8,024 nt of DNA from an uncultured Candidatus Midichloriaceae bacterium (lineage in GTDB: Bacteria; Pseudomonadota; Alphaproteobacteria; Rickettsiales; Midichloriaceae). The DNA is taken from the NCBI GenBank assembly GCA_905479795.1, contig CAJQNX010000087.1, forward strand, positions 1 to 8,024, read 5' to 3'. This document shows, piece after piece, positions 1 through 7,170 of this stretch. How positions within the stretch are numbered: position 1 is the first letter of the stretch; each line of letters begins with the position of its first letter. The notes beneath the pieces are model-generated. The model made no database searches. It saw only the letters and a list, made by a program, of their open reading frames with translations, and had not been told where the DNA came from. The position numbers were made by a program, and so were the translations under genes.

Positions 1-13
1 AGAAAAATGTGAA

Positions 14-39
14 TTACTACCGCCTCAAGGCGGTAGTAA
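14..39. repeat. Perfect 11-bp hairpin, possible IS200/IS605-type end or terminator
   Basis: An 11-bp perfect inverted repeat (TTACTACCGCC / GGCGGTAGTAA) encloses a TCAA loop. It is GC-rich against a very AT-rich background. On the plus strand it is preceded by GAAT and followed by a short C-rich spacer and TCGACAA. That layout resembles the right-end hairpin of IS200/IS605 or IS1341-type elements, whose tnpB would then lie left of the window. On the minus strand the stem is followed within a few bases by a run of five T, so it could also terminate the kinase-atpI-protease transcript ending at 135. The sequence alone does not decide between these. No transposase is visible inside the window. 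Confidence 0.5.
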
Positions 40-134
40 CCCCTCGACAAATAAATTATTATATACCCTTTGTTTTCTGAATTTATGACAACTTCAATCA
101 GCGAATGCTATTGAATTGATATAGTTAAACGCCA

Positions 135-935
135 TCACATATTTTTTATTGATTTTACAGCTTTAGTCCATTTTTTATCAGGATTGCCTCCATGAAGTTT
201 TTGTACTTTTTGCTCTGCCCATTTATGATTTATATTTTGGATTTGCTTTATATAACTTTTGGTAAGATTAACTATATTAACATCCAACTTATCTTGCATT
301 AATTTACATAAGGTTTGTTCTGCCCATTTTGCAGAATTTCTTAATGCTTTATTTATATCTTCTATATTGTATTTATATTGACTCTGATAACCAGATACCT
401 CTTTAGCTTCAGCAAATAATTGAAAAAATCTAGCAAATAATTCAGAATTTTGCTGGCCAATACTATATCGTGCTACCTGTTTTATTAATATTTCATTGAT
501 AGCATTTTTCACAGTTATACTACTGTTATCGTTTTGAAAATCACAATGAAGAAATTCAACAAAATGGCTTAAGTCTAAATTTAGTTCTTGCTCAACCATG
601 TGTGCAATTTCATGAATTATAACATTGTACCCTACCTTTTTTATTGTTATTACGTAATGTTTGTTTCCTCTAAAATGATTTAATACAGAGTCTATAAATG
701 GCGCATTAATTGTTTTGCAATTACCCTCATCTAAATCAAATTGTTGTTTTTCCTTAATATTGAATGCTAGACTGTTTTGTGAAGCTTTTGTTGCTACTAA
801 ATCAAGTAAATCTTTAAATATAGCATATTGATAAAGATGTTGGATATGCTGTATAAACCTACTTTTCATATTTTCATTGTCTGCAATAGTATGCTCCTGA
901 ATTATATCAATAACATTCAATTTTATTATCTGCAT
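135..935 (-). CDS. Putative zinc metalloprotease, HExxH type
   Basis: A 266-residue protein with no recognised name. The zinc-protease signature HEIAH lies at residues 108-112 (His108, Glu109, His112). About 50 residues later comes ELFARFFQLF with Glu165. A Glu in an E-x-F-A-x-x-F context is the usual third zinc ligand in gluzincins such as the anthrax lethal factor / Pro-Pro endopeptidase group, so a working peptidase is plausible. No signal peptide or membrane helix is evident, suggesting a cytoplasmic enzyme or one secreted by a non-Sec route. The C-terminus is basic (KKWTKAVKSIKNM). The ATG overlaps the atpI stop by one base (TAATG), which points to translational coupling and fixes the start. 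It is last in the kinase-atpI operon visible here. The substrate is unknown, and an effector or stress-protease role is speculation. Confidence 0.75.
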   Translation of the reverse strand: MQIIKLNVIDIIQEHTIADNENMKSRFIQHIQHLYQYAIFKDLLDLVATKASQNSLAFNIKEKQQFDLDEGNCKTINAPFIDSVLNHFRGNKHYVITIKKVGYNVIIHEIAHMVEQELNLDLSHFVEFLHCDFQNDNSSITVKNAINEILIKQVARYSIGQQNSELFARFFQLFAEAKEVSGYQSQYKYNIEDINKALRNSAKWAEQTLCKLMQDKLDVNIVNLTKSYIKQIQNINHKWAEQKVQKLHGGNPDKKWTKAVKSIKNM

Positions 936-1201
936 TATTTTCTAGTATACAAATTTCTATAAATATTTAATAAAGAGGCAAAAAATCCAAAAACACTAAA
1001 TAGCATAACAAATATAGGCAGCGTTTTAAAAAATTTATCAATTAAATATCCAATCGTAGCACCCACTATAATGCCAGCAAATAATTCAGTGATAATCATC
1101 ACTGGCATATTGAATTTTTTATTTTTTATATTATACCCTTTATTGATATTAAGTTTTTTTTCTAAATTTAATAATTTTGATCTAATTTCTTCTTTTTTCA
1201 T
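935..1201 (-). CDS. atpI: AtpI/AtpZ-like F0F1 ATP synthase accessory membrane protein
   Basis: An 88-residue protein with a charged, Lys-rich N-terminus (about 1-32) and two membrane helices (about 34-54 and 61-80). The first helix and loop carry the family pattern: Gly-spaced AGIIVGATIGYLID, then a short basic loop, then a Pro (LPIF) opening helix 2, and NIYRNLY at the end. This fits the AtpI/AtpZ (ATPase_gene1) family, which assists c-ring assembly and possibly Mg2+ uptake for the F0F1 ATP synthase in the inner membrane. The gene usually precedes atpB-atpE-atpF. Here it lies between a histidine kinase and a metalloprotease, with no atpB in sight. Its ATG directly follows the kinase TGA with no gap. 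Very short membrane proteins are easily misassigned, so the family call is good but not certain. Confidence 0.72.
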   Translation of the reverse strand: MKKEEIRSKLLNLEKKLNINKGYNIKNKKFNMPVMIITELFAGIIVGATIGYLIDKFFKTLPIFVMLFSVFGFFASLLNIYRNLYTRK

Positions 1202-2434
1202 TCACTTATTATCAGTATATTTAGAAAAACTAATTATAAACTCAGTATATATACCAAATTTAGAAACACATTCAATCTTACCATCCATCCTTTCCATCGC
1301 CTTTTTACAGAAATGCAATCCAATACCAAACCTTCCTTTAGAAAAATCTGTATTAAAAATTTTTGGCAATTCATCCTCTTTAATTCCTTCACCATCATCT
1401 TTATAGTGCAATTTATCTTTTTCAACCCAGATATATACTTTTGCATTATTTCCAGCATGAGAAAGTGTGTTTTTTATGAGATTAAATACTATATGCTTAA
1501 ATAAATGACGTGATCCCTTAAATTTAAAATCATTACTTTTATCAACATGAATTCTCAATCTTTGCTCTTCGCTTAAATAAAATTCCTCAAGCGCTATTTC
1601 CACACATTTAACAACGGAATATTTTTTTACATCTGAATACTCTGTATCTACGTTTTTTGATGCAGTGAGTATTATTTCAACACTTCGCATACAATAATTT
1701 GTTAATTTTATTAACTCTTTTACTCCATCCTCTAAATCAGATTTGTCATCACTAGTTATTTTTTCTAAAAGTAGCTCTGATTTTACCTTTACAATTGATA
1801 TTGGGCTAAAAACTTCATGAGCTATAGCGTTTGCAAAAGCTTTAGAAATTTCTATTTGATTTGATGTATATGTAATTTTATAAGCAGCAAGCAACACCAA
1901 ACTAATACTAAATACACCGTTATTAAAAATAGTATAGTGCTCTATATACTCCAGCATAACACTCTCGGTATTAACGCCATAAATGTTAGATACAAATAAA
2001 TATGCTAAATATGCTAAAATTCCAGCAACTGCAGACAATGCAATAAAAAATATGTTACTCAAATAAACATAAAGTATACCAAATGATAAAATTAATCTTA
2101 TAATCCATTGGTCTCCAAAGTTACTTAAAAAAAGTGTATACCATGAAAAAAATGGTATGCAAAATAATAAAATAATGATTTGGAGAGCTTTAAGATATTT
2201 TATTCTTTTTAAAATTAATCTATAAACTAAATAAAACACACTTAATACTATTGCTATTAAGTCTATTACAATAATAGAATTAACAAGAAAATTATCCCCT
2301 TCTAGCTCCAAAATTGTTAATGGTACATTAATAAACAATATTAAAATACACAGTATAAAATATAGCTTTTCATTTTCCTCAATCCTTAAAGATATACCAT
2401 CGAAAGAAGATCTAATTTTTTTTAAAATCCCCAT
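1202..2434 (-). CDS. Membrane sensor histidine kinase, six TM helices, no receiver domain
   Basis: A 410-residue sensor kinase. The N-terminal half is a compact membrane sensor with about six hydrophobic helices (roughly 24-42, 51-72, 83-102, 110-127, 128-150, 172-190) and only short loops. The dimerisation helix follows, with phospho-acceptor His206 in AIAHEVFSP. The HATPase_c domain has an N box (FNLIKNTLSHA, 317-327), a G1 box (DDGEG, 346-350), an F box near Phe360 and a G2 box (GIGLHFCK, 370-377). All key catalytic features are present, so it should be active. The H box is HEVFSP rather than the common HELRTP. The overall plan recalls CqsS/LqsS-type quorum-sensing kinases, but that is tentative. 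No receiver domain and no response regulator lie nearby, so its partner is elsewhere. It heads the cluster with atpI and the protease. The ATG has no evident Shine-Dalgarno. Confidence 0.9.
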   Translation of the reverse strand: MGILKKIRSSFDGISLRIEENEKLYFILCILILFINVPLTILELEGDNFLVNSIIVIDLIAIVLSVFYLVYRLILKRIKYLKALQIIILLFCIPFFSWYTLFLSNFGDQWIIRLILSFGILYVYLSNIFFIALSAVAGILAYLAYLFVSNIYGVNTESVMLEYIEHYTIFNNGVFSISLVLLAAYKITYTSNQIEISKAFANAIAHEVFSPISIVKVKSELLLEKITSDDKSDLEDGVKELIKLTNYCMRSVEIILTASKNVDTEYSDVKKYSVVKCVEIALEEFYLSEEQRLRIHVDKSNDFKFKGSRHLFKHIVFNLIKNTLSHAGNNAKVYIWVEKDKLHYKDDGEGIKEDELPKIFNTDFSKGRFGIGLHFCKKAMERMDGKIECVSKFGIYTEFIISFSKYTDNK

Positions 2435-2585
2435 TAAAATAAATTATTTTTTACAAAATAGTACTGTAGCATACTTATTAAGCTTGTATAATAAAATAAA
2501 CTATATACTTTATTTAAACAATTATTAATGCTTTAGGGTATATATTTCGTAATAGTGGCGATTTATTTTTATTTAACTATAAAAT
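2435..2585. promoter_or_regulatory. Divergent promoter region between kinase operon and ispB
   Basis: A 151-base, very AT-rich gap holding the starts of both flanking genes. A perfect TATAAT at 2487-2492 on the plus strand could serve ispB with a leader of nearly 90 bases, though its -35 is poor. For the kinase, TTGTTT (2521 down to 2516), 17 bases, then TATTTT (2498 down to 2493) is a possible minus-strand promoter. A TTAA-N7-TTAA pair (2514-2517 and 2525-2528) overlaps that -35 and fits the bare CtrA half-site spacing, but such pairs arise by chance in DNA this AT-rich. Neither start codon has a clear ribosome site. Confidence 0.35.
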
Positions 2586-3578
2586 ATGGATAAACTAATT
2601 ATACAACAGCTAATCAATAAGCTGGAGTCAGAATTCAATCAATTAGATGATTTTTTACTTAAATGCTCAAAAAGTGAAAAAACAAACCTCTTAAATCAAA
2701 TTGCTTATCATATTATCTCATCTGGTGGAAAAAGAATTAGACCATTATTAACTATTGCTACTTGCAAATTATTTGATCCAAGCGAAAAAACTTTAAATGC
2801 ATGTATCAACCTTGCTTCTTCAATAGAATTCATCCATACAGCAACATTACTTCACGATGACGTTGTAGATAGTAGCAATACCAGAAGAAATAACCCTACT
2901 GCTAATTATATCTGGGGAAATAAATCAAGCATTTTAGTTGGTGACTTTTTATTTAGTCAATCTTTCAAACAAATGATTAAAACCGAAAATTTTAAAGTTT
3001 TAGAAATATTAGCAAATATTTCTGCAAAAATTGCTGAGGCAGAAGTGTGGCAATTAGAACTTATTGGAAATTTAAATATTACATTTGATGAATATATAAG
3101 CTTAATTACAGCAAAAACCGCTAATCTTTTTTCTGCTGCATGTCTTTGTTCTTCAATACTTTCAAATGCCAATGATGAACAACAAAATGCACTAAATAAT
3201 TTTGGATTAAACCTCGGAATATTATTTCAAATCGATGATGATATTAGAGATTATTTTTGTAAGTCAGAAGAATTAGGCAAAGCTCCTGGGAGTGATTTTT
3301 TTGAAAATAAAATAACATTACCAATTATTCTTATATTAAGCTTTGCTGATACTAAAGATTTAAAGGATATAAGAAATATTTTAACTCAAGATAACAAGAC
3401 TAATCAGCACTTTACTCAATTAATGGAATTTTTTGACAAGTATCAAATAAAGCATCAGTGCTATAAAATCCTAGGTAATTTTATACAAAAAGGCATTGAA
3501 GATTTTGATTGTATACAAGAATCAAAGTTTAAAAATTATTTTATTAGTTTAATAAATAGCTATGAAAATCTAAAATAA
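2586..3578 (+). CDS. ispB: Long-chain all-trans polyprenyl diphosphate synthase (octaprenyl type)
   Basis: A 330-residue cytosolic enzyme that adds isopentenyl diphosphate units to an allylic primer, most likely to build the ubiquinone side chain. Family motifs appear in order: GGKRIRP (47-53), the first Asp-rich motif HDDVVD (Asp91, Asp92, Asp95) followed by TRRNNPTAN, then EAEVWQLEL, and the second Asp-rich motif QIDDDIRDY (Asp218, Asp219, Asp222) with GKAPGSDFFENKITLP after it. The residue five places before the first Asp-rich motif is Ala86, not a bulky aromatic. That fits long-chain synthases (FIHTATLLHDD as in IspB) rather than short-chain IspA. Length is normal. The exact chain length (C40, C45 or C50) cannot be read from the sequence. 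The gene is alone on its strand, has no clear Shine-Dalgarno, and converges on gpsA with a 13-base gap and no obvious terminator. Confidence 0.93.
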   Translation: MDKLIIQQLINKLESEFNQLDDFLLKCSKSEKTNLLNQIAYHIISSGGKRIRPLLTIATCKLFDPSEKTLNACINLASSIEFIHTATLLHDDVVDSSNTRRNNPTANYIWGNKSSILVGDFLFSQSFKQMIKTENFKVLEILANISAKIAEAEVWQLELIGNLNITFDEYISLITAKTANLFSAACLCSSILSNANDEQQNALNNFGLNLGILFQIDDDIRDYFCKSEELGKAPGSDFFENKITLPIILILSFADTKDLKDIRNILTQDNKTNQHFTQLMEFFDKYQIKHQCYKILGNFIQKGIEDFDCIQESKFKNYFISLINSYENLK

Positions 3579-3605
3579 AATCACCCCTATATTAAATCAC
3601 CCCTA
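3578..3605. repeat. 12-bp direct repeat across the ispB/gpsA 3' junction
   Basis: AAATCACCCCTA occurs at 3578-3589 and again at 3594-3605, a period of 16 bases. The first copy starts on the last base of the ispB stop. The second covers most of the gpsA stop and its last codons (Gly-Val-Ile). It looks like a small tandem duplication at the convergent junction, perhaps from slippage. No hairpin terminator is seen here, so the two transcripts may overlap at their 3' ends. Confidence 0.6.
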
Positions 3606-4554
3606 CAATTTCATTTATATCCCTTTCAGAGTATAATACTTCATAAACATATTGACATATTGGCATCATAACACCCCATGATTTTGAAATATTGTATATT
3701 GATTTTGCTGTATAATAACCCTCTACAACAACCTCATTTAAATTTAACTTCTGTTTATTTGTTGCAAGATTAAAGCCAAAGTTTGTATTTCTTGACGTCA
3801 AACTATAGGAAGTCAACAACAAGTCACCCAAACCAGCCAACGAGTAAATTGTTGACCTACTTCCTCCTAATGATTTAACTAATCTCTCTAGTTCATTAAG
3901 AGAAAATACAAATAAGGCTGAAACAAAATTTTCTCCTAAATCAAGCCCTTTTGCTATCCCAAGTGCGATTGCTATAACATTTTTGACTGCACCACATATT
4001 TCAACTCCCACTATATCTGTTGAAATTTCCGTCTTAAAGTAAGGCGTGTCAAATATAGATTGCAAATTTTGTAATAAATTTTTATTTTTTGAAGCAATTA
4101 ATGTTTTGGCAAATTTTTGATAGGCTATTTCCTTGGCGAAATTAGGACCAGAAAGTACAGCAATATTTGCATCTGGAAAATATTCTTCACATATTTGCGA
4201 TGGAAATCTCAATTTTTTATTTTCAATGCCTTTAGAGCAAATTACAAAATTTTCTAATTTAGTTACTGTGTTAATATTTTTAAAAAACTGTTCTAAAGAT
4301 TTCACAGGAATTGCAATAATACCAGTATTTATATTTTTAATGCTTTCTAAATGCTCCACAGCTATAATATTTTTTGATAGACTGATATTACCCAATTTTG
4401 CGTAACTGATATGCTTTTGATTAATTTCTTTGACGAGCTCAGAGTCTCTTAGATATAGAAATACTTGTTCGACATTTTGAGAAATAGTATTTGCTAAAGC
4501 TGTTCCCCAAGCTCCTCCGCCAAATACAATAATGTTTTTTAAATTTTTATTCAT
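3592..4554 (-). CDS. gpsA: Glycerol-3-phosphate dehydrogenase [NAD(P)+]
   Basis: A 320-residue cytosolic enzyme reducing dihydroxyacetone phosphate to sn-glycerol-3-phosphate, the backbone for phospholipids. The Rossmann glycine motif is GGGAWGTALAN (12-22). SKGIE (107-111), SGPNFAKEI (135-143) and GAVKNVIAIA (188-197, catalytic Lys191) follow. The C-terminal domain shows AGLGDLLLT (240-248), SRNTNFG (254-260, Arg255/Asn256) and the VEGYYTAKS stretch, ending MPICQYVYEVLY. The segment usually reading ALxTRGLxEM is ALFVFSLNEL here, replacing an often conserved Arg; other landmarks are intact. I place the start at ATG 4554, which overlaps the recJ stop by 8 bases (ATGAATAA) and puts the glycine motif at the usual distance. 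A TTG at 4572 would add six residues. GAGG lies 12 bases upstream of the ATG. Likely co-transcribed with recJ. Confidence 0.95.
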   Translation of the reverse strand: MNKNLKNIIVFGGGAWGTALANTISQNVEQVFLYLRDSELVKEINQKHISYAKLGNISLSKNIIAVEHLESIKNINTGIIAIPVKSLEQFFKNINTVTKLENFVICSKGIENKKLRFPSQICEEYFPDANIAVLSGPNFAKEIAYQKFAKTLIASKNKNLLQNLQSIFDTPYFKTEISTDIVGVEICGAVKNVIAIALGIAKGLDLGENFVSALFVFSLNELERLVKSLGGSRSTIYSLAGLGDLLLTSYSLTSRNTNFGFNLATNKQKLNLNEVVVEGYYTAKSIYNISKSWGVMMPICQYVYEVLYSERDINEIVGVI

Positions 4555-6349
4555 CGAAAGAAAAATCCTCAATTACAATATCTATTTTATCTTCATTAAA
4601 GAAATTAGGTTGCAAATACCCAACTAAATTAATTTTTTCACCTATGCTCTTAAGCAAATCTTTACCATATTTACTACTAGTGCCATTAAACAATACACAC
4701 TTGATACTTTTTGACGAACTATCGTGCACACCATCTTTAATAATAAGAGTTATATGATTAACAGCCATTGTCCAAACTTTACATATTATTGCATCAGAAA
4801 TCATAAATCTTGGCTTTTCATTTCCTTGACCAAATGGTTCTGCTATTTTTAAATCATTAAACAAGTCACTATTTACACTACCTACAGAAATTAAGGCATC
4901 TATTTTCAAAATTTTAGCTTGTTTGTAAATTTTTTCGTGATTATCATTTTTTAATACTCTGGATAATAAAAATTCATGGAATTTTTCAATTTTCCCCTCT
5001 TCAATACTAAATCCTCCAGCCATTTCATGACCACCACCTTCAATTAAAATTCCCTCTTCCTTTGCTATTGTAATATTTTTACCTATATCAATTCCTTGAA
5101 TAGATCTTGCCGAACCTTTTCCGATTCCATCATTTAATGATATAATTATAACTGGCTTTTGGTACTTTTCTTTTATTTTACTGGCTAAAATTCCTAAAAC
5201 ACCATAATGCCAATCCTCACCATATACCAATATAACGCTATTTTCTTCCAAATTATTTTGCTTTATATTATCTAGCGCCTCTTCTAAAATTATACTCTCA
5301 ATACTTTTTCTTTGTTGATTATATTTTTCTAAGCTCACTGCAGAATCATAGGCTTCTTGATAAGAATCAGTTGATAATAAAACAGCGCCTAAATAGCCTT
5401 TGCCAACTCTCCCACCAGCATTGATTCTCGGTCCATATATATATCCTAAATGATAAGATTCAGACTTTTTATTTATATTGGCACAATCAGCCAACACCTT
5501 TAATCCTAAATTTTTTTTCTTATTTATTAATCTTAAACCGTGCTGTACAAAGGCTCTATTAATATCTATTAGTGGCATAACATCACACACTGTTCCAAGA
5601 GCAACAAGATCTAGATACTCCATTATATCAGGCTCTATTATATTTTCCTCTTGAAAATACCCCTTTTGCCTCAGCACACTCCTAATTGCAGTTATAACAA
5701 AAAAAACAACACCCACAGCTGCAATATTTTTGAATGGGAAATTCTCATCTAGCCTATTAGGATTAACAACTGCATGCGCTTCTGGCAATTTGTCTTGAGC
5801 TAAATGGTGATCAACAACAATAACATCCACCCCTCTATCCTGAGCATATTTAATTGGCTCAAATGCTACAGTACCACAATCAACCGTAATGATTAAATCA
5901 TTCCCCTCATCAATAAGCTGTTTAAATGCTTCTTGATTTGGTCCGTATCCTTCTTTAAATCGACATGGTATATATACAGTCGCACCAAGACCAAGGACAG
6001 CAAAAAATCTTTTAAGCACAGCAGAAGAAGTTGCACCATCAACATCATAATCTGCATAAACCACTATTTTCCTTTTTTCTTGTATTGCTTTAGCAATTCT
6101 ATTAGCCGCTTTATCCATATCTTTTAATAAAAAAGGATCTGGCATTAAATTTTTAATTTTAGGATGTAAAAAATTTTGTACAGACTCAATATCATTAATA
6201 TTCCTATTTAGTAATATCCTAGCGACAACATCACTTATGCCAAATTTTTGTATAAACAATAGAACATCTTTTTCATTTTGCTCCTGTAACTTCCAATGCA
6301 TATTTTTATATGAATTTTTCATATTATAATTTCTTTTATCACTATCCAT
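4547..6349 (-). CDS. recJ: Single-stranded-DNA 5'-3' exonuclease RecJ
   Basis: A 600-residue DHH-family nuclease that degrades 5'-ended single strands in recombinational (RecFOR) repair, mismatch repair and base excision repair. The DHH domain shows VVYADYDVDGATSS (Asp100, Asp102, Asp104), TVDCGT (Asp157), VVDHH (Asp180, His181, His182), VNPNR, and GTVCDVMPL (Asp256). GPRINAGGR (307-314) leads to the DHHA1 domain with GGGHEMAGG (438-446), and the OB-fold region has PFGQGNEKPRF (505-515). All metal-binding landmarks are present and the length is typical, so it should be active. The first ATG (6349) is used here. Met10 (6322) and Met17 (6301) are alternatives, and MHWKLQEQ at Met17 resembles the N-terminus of many relatives; no ribosome site decides. 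gpsA starts inside its last codons. Confidence 0.96.
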   Translation of the reverse strand: MDSDKRNYNMKNSYKNMHWKLQEQNEKDVLLFIQKFGISDVVARILLNRNINDIESVQNFLHPKIKNLMPDPFLLKDMDKAANRIAKAIQEKRKIVVYADYDVDGATSSAVLKRFFAVLGLGATVYIPCRFKEGYGPNQEAFKQLIDEGNDLIITVDCGTVAFEPIKYAQDRGVDVIVVDHHLAQDKLPEAHAVVNPNRLDENFPFKNIAAVGVVFFVITAIRSVLRQKGYFQEENIIEPDIMEYLDLVALGTVCDVMPLIDINRAFVQHGLRLINKKKNLGLKVLADCANINKKSESYHLGYIYGPRINAGGRVGKGYLGAVLLSTDSYQEAYDSAVSLEKYNQQRKSIESIILEEALDNIKQNNLEENSVILVYGEDWHYGVLGILASKIKEKYQKPVIIISLNDGIGKGSARSIQGIDIGKNITIAKEEGILIEGGGHEMAGGFSIEEGKIEKFHEFLLSRVLKNDNHEKIYKQAKILKIDALISVGSVNSDLFNDLKIAEPFGQGNEKPRFMISDAIICKVWTMAVNHITLIIKDGVHDSSSKSIKCVLFNGTSSKYGKDLLKSIGEKINLVGYLQPNFFNEDKIDIVIEDFSFDE

Positions 6350-6385
6350 ATATTTTATGCATTTACAAAGTACTAATTTTCAATA

Positions 6386-6413
6386 AAAATAGCACATAAA
6401 AATATTTAACCAA
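6386..6413 (-). promoter_or_regulatory. Possible recJ promoter
   Basis: Read on the minus strand, TTGGTT (6413-6408), a 16-base spacer and TATTTT (6391-6386) form a plausible promoter with an extended -10 (TGC before TATTTT). It would give a leader of about 30 bases to the recJ ATG at 6349. This is pattern matching only, in AT-rich DNA where such matches are common. Confidence 0.3.
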
Positions 6414-6420
6414 TAAAAAG

Positions 6421-6427
6421 AAAAGGG
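6421..6427 (+). promoter_or_regulatory. Ribosome binding site deciding the truA TTG start
   Basis: AAAAGGG ends two bases before the first of two tandem TTG codons (6430, 6433) and five bases before the second. The second spacing is the normal one and gives the usual TruA start (M-K-Y-K), so the second TTG is preferred. No ATG lies near. Confidence 0.55.
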
Positions 6428-6432
6428 TATTG

Positions 6433-7170
6433 TTGAAATATAAAATCATCATTGAGTACGAAGGTACGAATTACCATGGTTGGCAAAATCAAAAAGATTT
6501 AAAAACTATTCAAGGGGAAATCGAAAATGCAATTTTTAAATTGACTAAGGAAAATATTAATGTCTATGGAGCCAGCAGAACTGATGCTGGAGTTCATGCA
6601 TATGGTCAAGTTGCTCACTTCCAACTAGAAAAATATTATAAAATCTATGGAATACAAAATGCCATAAACTATTACCTTAGATCAGAAAAAATTTCTATTA
6701 TCAACATTGAAAAAGTTGATCTAGATTTTCATTCAAGGTTTGCAAATAAAACTAAACAATATGTGTATAAAATTATAAACAGAAGATCTCCCCTGACTTT
6801 GCATAAATACCGTGCTTGGCACATTATGACTCCACTTGATATTACTAATATGACAGAAGCATCAAAATACTTAATTGGGACTTTTGATTTTACTAGCTTC
6901 AGAGCAGCAGGATGCCAATCTAATTCGCCTATAAAGACGATAAATTCAATAAAATTTGAGAAGAATAATGACACCATATCCATAGCATTTGATGCAAAAT
7001 CTTTCCTATATAATCAAATAAGAATTATGGTGGGAACTCTAAAAGATTTTGGGACAAAAGAAATTTGCCCTTCTAGGATGTCAAAAATTATTGATGCAAA
7101 AGATCGCAGATTTGCCGGTGAAACCGCACCTAGCTGTGGCTTGTATTTAAATGAAATATTTTATTATTAG
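6433..7170 (+). CDS. truA: tRNA pseudouridine(38-40) synthase TruA
   Basis: A 245-residue enzyme that converts uridines 38, 39 and 40 in the tRNA anticodon arm to pseudouridine. The N-terminus KYKIIIEYEGTNYHGWQNQ is typical. The catalytic loop GASRTDAGVHAYGQVAHF carries the nucleophile Asp51. Further marks are DFHSRF, the conserved Tyr in KQYVYKI, GTFDFTSFRAAGCQS, SFLYNQIRIMVGTL and the C-terminal ETAPSCGLYL. Length is normal and nothing is missing. The start is a TTG (6433) behind AAAAGGG; TTG 6430 would add one Leu-like codon. A TTG start may lower translation. The gene is alone on its strand, divergent from recJ and convergent with the unknown gene ending at 7325. No clean terminator follows, but an unusual GC-rich stretch does. 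Confidence 0.95.
   Translation: MKYKIIIEYEGTNYHGWQNQKDLKTIQGEIENAIFKLTKENINVYGASRTDAGVHAYGQVAHFQLEKYYKIYGIQNAINYYLRSEKISIINIEKVDLDFHSRFANKTKQYVYKIINRRSPLTLHKYRAWHIMTPLDITNMTEASKYLIGTFDFTSFRAAGCQSNSPIKTINSIKFEKNNDTISIAFDAKSFLYNQIRIMVGTLKDFGTKEICPSRMSKIIDAKDRRFAGETAPSCGLYLNEIFYY

Noticed and set aside
1071..1504. Plus-strand open frames of 111 and 63 codons opposite atpI and the kinase
   Set aside because: They lie antisense to genes with clear family motifs, show low-complexity Ile/Phe/Ser/Leu composition and have no ribosome site.
3579..3591. Terminator between ispB and gpsA
   Set aside because: Only 13 bases with no inverted repeat or T run; no terminator can be supported.
4133..4405. A 90-codon plus-strand frame opposite gpsA
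   Set aside because: Antisense shadow of a well-conserved enzyme; no motif and no start signals.
6729..6983. An 84-codon minus-strand frame inside truA
   Set aside because: It overlaps core truA motifs and reads like the complement of them; no promoter or ribosome site.
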